Positions 6,087-9,859 of a stretch of DNA of 9,859 bases are shown in pieces. Location of the stretch: assembly GCA_902462015.1 (NCBI GenBank), contig CABPZV010000078.1, positions 1-9,859 on the forward strand, given 5' to 3'. This DNA is from an uncultured Eubacteriales bacterium (GTDB taxonomy: Bacteria > Bacillota > Clostridia > Oscillospirales > CAG-272). Position numbers and translations under genes: made by a program. A model generated the notes under the pieces. It ran no database searches and was not told the origin of the DNA. It saw only the letters and a list, made by a program, of their open reading frames with translations. Within the stretch, counting starts at the first letter, position 1; the number at the start of each line of letters is the position of its first letter.

Positions 6087-7017
6087 GGCTTTTATATAGC
6101 GTAAATTTTTTCTTTTTTCCTGCCTTTTTTTCTCTGCGGCTTACTATCGGTCCGAAAAGCGGTCTCATAAATTTGTTAATCTCTGCCCCGATCAGCAGTA
6201 TATACATGCAAAAGTAAAGCCACAGCATAAGAAGAACGATTGCTGAAAAGCTTCCGTAAATTGTGAAATTAGCAAAATGATCTATATATAGAGAATAAAT
6301 TGCAGAAAAACCAATCCATCCGGCCGTACTGCATATTGCGCCGGGAAGCTCTCTGAACAGTGTCGAATGTCTGTTGGGAACAAATGTATACAGAATTGTG
6401 AAAAAACTTGTCAGAAGCAGCGCGCCGAAAAGATATCTTAAAAATTTTACAGCGTCTCCGTTTGAAGTAAAAATTTGAAAGTGTTCAGATATATACGTAT
6501 AAATAATGTTTCCGAAAATCAGCAGAACAAAGGTTAGAATAAGTGTAACAATGAGCCCTAATGTGTATATGATTGCAAGACTTCGCGTAAAAAAATATGA
6601 ACGGGTTTCATCAGTGTCAGCAATTGTATTGAGTCCGTACATAAGCGCAAATAACCCTTTTGATGCCGCCCACAAGGTCGATACTGCGGCGACAGAAAGT
6701 ACTGTACCTGTTACTGCGTTTTCTGCTTCGCTAAGCGTTTTTGATAAGAAGTCTGAAAGAAACTGGGGGATACCGTTCATAAGCTCGGATAGAGCAAACT
6801 GAGATTCCGGAAGAATGGCATTGACGATTGTTACAGTCAGTATAAGAAACGGAAATATCGAAACAAGAATAAAAAATGCTGCGTTTGCTGCATATGCACT
6901 TACAGCGTCGTGCCGCAGCTTTGACAAAAACATTTTAATGTATTTATAAACAGAACCGATGATATGCCTGAAAGTTGACATTGCCTGAATTACCGCTTTC
7001 CTTAGAATTAAAGGCAT
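6082..7017 (-). CDS. YihY/BrkB-family inner membrane protein
   Basis: Multi-pass membrane protein of the YihY/virulence factor BrkB family (formerly mis-assigned as ribonuclease BN); the biochemical role is not settled and an envelope or transport function is usually supposed. The sequence shows the hallmarks: 'DAVSAYAANAAFFILVSIFP' followed by a first membrane helix (residues about 46-68), 'LWAASKGLFALMYGLN', a central pair of helices ('LAIIYTLGLIVTLILTFVLL'), 'FTILYTFVPNR', 'LPGAI..T.GW' and 'YGSFSAIVLLMLWLYFCMYILLIGAEIN', then a short basic cytoplasmic tail rich in Lys. The length of 311 is typical. ATG at 7017 has GAAAGG immediately adjacent, too close for a good site; ATG at 6981 (residue 13) is a possible alternative with AAGGAAAG 14 bases upstream. 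A weak TATAAT lies at 7102-7107 on the minus strand. Confidence 0.9.
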   Translation of the reverse strand: MPLILRKAVIQAMSTFRHIIGSVYKYIKMFLSKLRHDAVSAYAANAAFFILVSIFPFLILTVTIVNAILPESQFALSELMNGIPQFLSDFLSKTLSEAENAVTGTVLSVAAVSTLWAASKGLFALMYGLNTIADTDETRSYFFTRSLAIIYTLGLIVTLILTFVLLIFGNIIYTYISEHFQIFTSNGDAVKFLRYLFGALLLTSFFTILYTFVPNRHSTLFRELPGAICSTAGWIGFSAIYSLYIDHFANFTIYGSFSAIVLLMLWLYFCMYILLIGAEINKFMRPLFGPIVSRREKKAGKKKKFTLYKSR

Positions 7018-7035
7018 CCTTTCAATTAAATCTGA

Positions 7036-7082
7036 CCGAAAATATTATTTTGCCCTTCTGCAAAAATAATCTTTATTTTCGG
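7036..7082 (-). repeat. Long hairpin in the leader of the yihY-like gene
   Basis: CCGAAAATA (7036-7044) pairs with TATTTTCGG (7074-7082). Inside it TTATTTTGC (7045-7053) pairs with GCAAAAATAA (7060-7069), with one bulged base and a 6-base loop, giving a near-continuous stem of about 18 bp. It lies 19 bases upstream of the start codon at 7017 and downstream of the only -10-like box (7102-7107), so it would be in the mRNA leader. A role in stability or translation, or a small palindromic repeat element, are both possible. Confidence 0.5.
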
Positions 7083-7221
7083 ATATTTTAATATTCAAAA
7101 AATTATAGTTATAAGTTTAGACGTTCTTCGCCTGATGTAGAGTACGCTCAAATAAATTCAGAGTCACTTATAAGTTATCCCTTTAATAATGCATATATAT
7201 TTTATTATATTCTTTTTACAA

Positions 7222-7271
7222 AAAATTAAAAGGTCTAATTAACAATAATTTGTTAATGACCTTTTAATTTT
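7222..7271. terminator. Strong AT-rich hairpin terminator
   Basis: AAAATTAAAAGGTC (7222-7235) pairs perfectly with GACCTTTTAATTTT (7258-7271), and after a 2-base bulge ATTAACA (7238-7244) pairs with TGTTAAT (7251-7257), leaving a 6-base loop. Both sides end in A/T runs, so it can work in either direction; the only gene ending towards it is the minus-strand catalase remnant (stop at 7337-7339). The rest of the gene-free stretch 7018-7336 holds only the leader hairpin and AT-rich DNA; I see nothing else in it. Confidence 0.75.
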
Positions 7272-7336
7272 AGTAAATATTATTTTTGCATAATTTATAT
7301 GATGCGACAGCGTTTTTCAGTATGATATAAATGTTT

Positions 7337-7828
7337 TTACATTCTGCGTCCTTTGTCAAAGGCCGGATTATATGCATAGAAATTGCATTTGCCTTCATAC
7401 GTTTCCTGAGTAATCGCAATTGCCTCGCTGAATCTCTGATAATGTACGATTTCTCTTTCACGCAGGAATTTTATCGGCTCAATAATATCAGGATCATCTA
7501 CAAGGCGCAAAATATTATCGTATGTCAGTCGCGCCTTCTGTTCTGCTGCAAGGTCCTCGTGCAAATCCGCAAACACATCTCCGGTAACCTGGAGTGTGCT
7601 TGCCGAAAATGGCATACCGGAAGCTGCCTGCGGATATACTCCTGTTGTATGGTCAACAAAGTAAGTGTCAAATCCACTGCGCTTTATTTCCTCAGGCGAC
7701 AGATTTCTTGTCAGCTGATAAAGAATGGCGGATACTATTTCCATGTGAGCAAGCTCTTCTGTACCCAGAGGAGCATCGGTAATGTTCCATAATTTTGAGA
7801 TATAACTCAGGCAAGATGTCCCCTGCCA
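7337..7828 (-). pseudogene. Manganese catalase / CotJC-like protein, N-terminally truncated
   Basis: The remaining frame encodes 163 residues of a di-manganese catalase family protein (Mn_catalase, including spore-coat CotJC), which normally has about 190 or more residues and decomposes hydrogen peroxide. Metal-ligand regions are visible: 'GTEELAHMEIV' (Glu and His of the E-x-x-H motif), 'EDLAAEQKAR' (Glu) and 'EREIVHYQRF' (His), with conserved 'GFDTYFVDHTTGVYPQAASG' and 'YDNILRLVDDPD' between. The first Glu ligand and the preceding N-terminal helix are missing: the frame is closed upstream by TAA (complement of 7829-7831), and the minus strand beyond 7965 is AT-rich with no matching coding sequence. 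ATG at 7744 would start inside the first metal motif and is not a credible native start. The break abuts a G+C-rich structured island. The gene is probably dead; its C-terminus is intact. Confidence 0.8.
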
Positions 7829-7965
7829 TTAAAGGTGCCGCCCTAAAGGCGATCGCCTTTCAGGCGGTGGGTTACATTCACCATTCAGTGGGATATACAA
7901 TCTCCGACTGGAATGGCTGCCACTCCATTTGACGGGGCGAGCCCTTTACCCATACAGTAGTATAG
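7829..7965 (-). ncRNA. G+C-rich structured island, HEARO/omega-RNA-like element (tentative)
   Basis: This island stands out from AT-rich surroundings and has no coding frame. Structure seen: a 16-base palindrome AAAGGCGATCGCCTTT (7845-7860) framed by CCGCC (7838-7842) and GGCGG (7863-7867); GGAATGG (7910-7916) with CCACTCC (7920-7926), which has an A/C mismatch on the plus strand but a G-U pair on the minus strand, pointing to a minus-strand RNA; GGGC (7935-7938) with GCCC (7941-7944); and a long-range TGGGT (7868-7872) with ACCCA (7948-7952). The minus-strand order of a small GGGC hairpin, then GTCAAATGG, then a TGGCAG hairpin recalls HEARO (IscB-type omega) RNAs of IS200/IS605-related elements, from memory only. 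No IscB, TnpB or TnpA gene is present. It may be an ORF-less copy. Boundaries are approximate. Confidence 0.42.
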
Positions 7966-8067
7966 GACAAGTTTCTAAAAATTTATTAAAATTAAAGCTA
8001 ATTATTGATAACTTCAGCGGAATCATAAAGAATTATTCGGGAAAATTATTAAGATTAGTTAAAGAGC

Positions 8068-8096
8068 TTGACTTTATATATACTTTAGTTTATAAT
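8068..8096 (+). promoter_or_regulatory. Promoter of the sulfatase-family gene
   Basis: TTGACT (8068-8073) and TATAAT (8091-8096) are separated by exactly 17 bases, a near-consensus sigma-A promoter. The expected transcript start is near 8103, leaving a leader of about 80 bases. The rest of 7966-8185 is AT-rich with no other feature I can support. Confidence 0.8.
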
Positions 8097-8185
8097 ATGT
8101 GAAAGTAATGATTTTTTATTTAAATTTTATATTTGTTAACATTTTACAGGACACTAAAATGGTTTTTAAATGGAGATGATTGTTT

Positions 8186-9859
8186 TTGAGCGAAATTGCC
8201 GGAGGCAATGGAAATAATAAGATAAAAAACGATAAGAATACGAGCGGAGATAAAAACAGTAAATTTAATAAAAAATTACGTGCCTTGTGGAGAGATGATA
8301 GAAGGTATGTAAAAAGACTTATAGTTGCAGCTTCAGCCTCTTTCGTACTTTGCTTTACTATCCTATTTTTTGGTCCTGTAGAAATTACGGCGTTCAGCTA
8401 TGACTCTCTCTCATTTGACATTATGGAAATAACTCCGATTATGGCTGCGGTAGCGGCGGTCGCTTTTATTGTTCTTTCTCTTTTTCTTTCTGTTTTGAGA
8501 GGTAAGATTTTCAGTTATGCTGTCAGTGGCGTTTTAGCAGCGGCAATATGTGGATATATTCAGGGGAATTTCCTGAACGGTAAATTGGGTGCGCTTACTG
8601 GAGATGCAATTGACTGGCATAATCAAACCGGAAAAATGTTTGCCGGACTTGTTCTTCTGTTTGCCATCTCGTTAATACCGTTCATAATTTTATATTTTGA
8701 CAAAAAAGCCTGGTACAGTACCGTATCGATTGTTTCGGCGGTGATTGTTATGATGCAGTCGGTTGCTCTTATTACTATATACTCAGGAAACAACGTCAGA
8801 AAGCCGAAAGACTACAGTCAATATTTATCGACAGAAGAAATGTTCGATTTCTCTTCTGAACAAAATACGCTCGTTTTTCTTATGGACAGGCTTGACTATG
8901 AGTTTATAGAGGAAGTTCTTGAAAAAGATCTCGATTTTTTCAGTAAATTAGATGGCTTTACGAGCTATACAAACGCAATATCCGAACACGCAAGAACAAA
9001 ACCTGCGGCCAACTTTATACTGACGGCATGTGAAGAAGGTGCATATCAGATTCCGCAATACGAATACTTTGAAAAGTCATGGAGTTCAGGCGGAAAAAAT
9101 ATACTGAAAGATTTGAAGGATGCCGGATATAAGATCGACATTTATTCCGAAATCAACTGTATGTTCGGGCAGGGAAATACTGCAGGCGAATATGTTTCTA
9201 ATGTTTCAAGCATAAGGAATAAGCTGAACGTTTCAAGTGTTATAGACAGTCTTCTTACCCTATCAGCTTACAGATATGTTCCGTTAGCCTGCAAACCTTT
9301 CTTTTGGAGTTATACAGACGAAATTAATAACGGTGCATATTTAAACAGCACAATATATGAAATCGACGAAACTGCGTTTGACAGGGGTATTGAAAATTTC
9401 ACGCTTGACGGAGATAGCAAATATTTTAAGTTCTATCATTTTAATGGCTCACATTCGCCCTATACATTAAATGAAGACGGCACGAGAAGCTCAGGCGCTA
9501 CTTCATCTCTTGAGCAAACCAAAGGATCTTTTCAGATTTTGTTCAACGCATTTGAAAAAATGAAGGAAGATGGTATTTATAAAGATTCCGGAATAATAAT
9601 TACTGCGGATCACGGAAGTCCTGTCTCTGATAAGAAACCGCTTCAAAAGGCAACCCGTATCGGCTTATTCTATAAACCGCCAGGAAGCGAAGGAACTCCG
9701 TTAAAAACTTCCGAGGCGCCGGTGTCTTTGAAAAATGTTCCGGCCACTATCCTGAAATCAGCCGGCATAGATTATTCAAAATACGGACGCGCGCTTGATG
9801 AAATCGGTGAAAATGAAGAAATAACAAGAACATTTTATAAATCCGTTGTTGTAAACGGC
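8186..9859 (+). CDS. LtaS-like membrane sulfatase/phosphotransferase (partial, open at 3' end)
   Basis: The frame begins at TTG 8186, ten bases after GGAG (8172-8175); an in-frame TGA at 8177-8179 closes it upstream and the next ATG (8423) is too far in. Of the protein, 558 residues are visible. After a polar Lys/Asn-rich N-terminus there are five predicted membrane helices (about 45-67, 84-104, 110-128, 151-171, 178-199), then a large extracytoplasmic alkaline-phosphatase-fold domain. Motifs fit the sulfatase superfamily: 'VFLMDRLD' with Asp234, 'NAISEHARTKP' with Thr271 as the likely nucleophile, 'HFNGSHSPYT' with His423, and 'ITADHGS' with Asp475 and His476. LtaS-type enzymes transfer phosphoglycerol or phosphoethanolamine to envelope polymers or glycans; the exact substrate is not readable. 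Residues after 'DEIGENEEITRTFYKSVVV' run off the window. It faces away from the broken catalase gene. Confidence 0.87.
   Translation, partial: MSEIAGGNGNNKIKNDKNTSGDKNSKFNKKLRALWRDDRRYVKRLIVAASASFVLCFTILFFGPVEITAFSYDSLSFDIMEITPIMAAVAAVAFIVLSLFLSVLRGKIFSYAVSGVLAAAICGYIQGNFLNGKLGALTGDAIDWHNQTGKMFAGLVLLFAISLIPFIILYFDKKAWYSTVSIVSAVIVMMQSVALITIYSGNNVRKPKDYSQYLSTEEMFDFSSEQNTLVFLMDRLDYEFIEEVLEKDLDFFSKLDGFTSYTNAISEHARTKPAANFILTACEEGAYQIPQYEYFEKSWSSGGKNILKDLKDAGYKIDIYSEINCMFGQGNTAGEYVSNVSSIRNKLNVSSVIDSLLTLSAYRYVPLACKPFFWSYTDEINNGAYLNSTIYEIDETAFDRGIENFTLDGDSKYFKFYHFNGSHSPYTLNEDGTRSSGATSSLEQTKGSFQILFNAFEKMKEDGIYKDSGIIITADHGSPVSDKKPLQKATRIGLFYKPPGSEGTPLKTSEAPVSLKNVPATILKSAGIDYSKYGRALDEIGENEEITRTFYKSVVVNG

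Noticed and set aside
7331..7792. Plus-strand open frame opposite the catalase remnant
   Set aside because: It is antisense to a sequence with clear manganese catalase motifs and has no family-like features.
7845..7860. The 16-base palindrome read alone as a repressor operator
   Set aside because: It is the tip of a longer hairpin with flanking CCGCC/GGCGG and sits within a larger folded island, so a structural role fits better.
1..9859. CRISPR arrays, tRNA or rRNA genes
   Set aside because: No regularly spaced repeats and no cloverleaf or rRNA sequence were seen on either strand.

Overview
The window looks like a chromosomal stretch from a low-to-moderate G+C member of the Firmicutes, probably a gut-type clostridium. 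Pointers are strong AGGAGG-type ribosome binding sites, GTG and TTG starts, a CotJC/manganese-catalase-type gene, a clostridial-style MobV relaxase remnant and an LtaS-like membrane sulfatase. All assignments come from reading motifs; no database search was possible.

Region 1 (1-1441 and 4515-5270) is an iron/siderophore or cobalamin-type ABC importer operon: the C-terminus of a substrate-binding protein, a FecCD permease and a FepC-like ATPase. It is interrupted. Between the permease 3' end and the ATPase start sits about 3.07 kb of foreign, mostly AT-rich DNA (about 1430-4500). It carries a decayed MobV relaxase C-terminus, then a two-gene cassette with its own promoter: an unrecognised 228-aa protein, and a 380-aa protein with four Cys-rich DNA-binding-type repeats and a Vsr-like EDxHD nuclease domain. 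A gene-free, structured stretch follows, with a strong outward-facing promoter that would drive the stranded ATPase gene. Joining the two flanks at a shared AAG gives an open permease frame whose stop overlaps the ATPase GTG start. This suggests a recent insertion into a once-continuous operon.

Region 2 (5357-7017) holds a conserved-hypothetical gene with a PD-(D/E)xK-like N-terminus and a winged-helix C-terminus, convergent with a YihY/BrkB-family membrane protein gene. They share a palindromic terminator whose two arms contain both stop codons.

Region 3 (7018-8185) is mostly non-coding. It has a long hairpin in the yihY leader, a 21-bp-stem terminator, a manganese catalase gene that has lost its N-terminus, and, abutting the break, a compact G+C-rich structured island (about 7829-7965). 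On the minus strand that island resembles the HEARO/omega-RNA class of IS200/IS605-related elements; this is a low-to-moderate confidence call.

Region 4 (8068-9859) has a near-consensus promoter and an LtaS-like sulfatase/phosphotransferase gene with a TTG start that runs off the window.

The most novel candidates are the two-gene nuclease cassette inside the importer operon and the structured element at the broken catalase gene.
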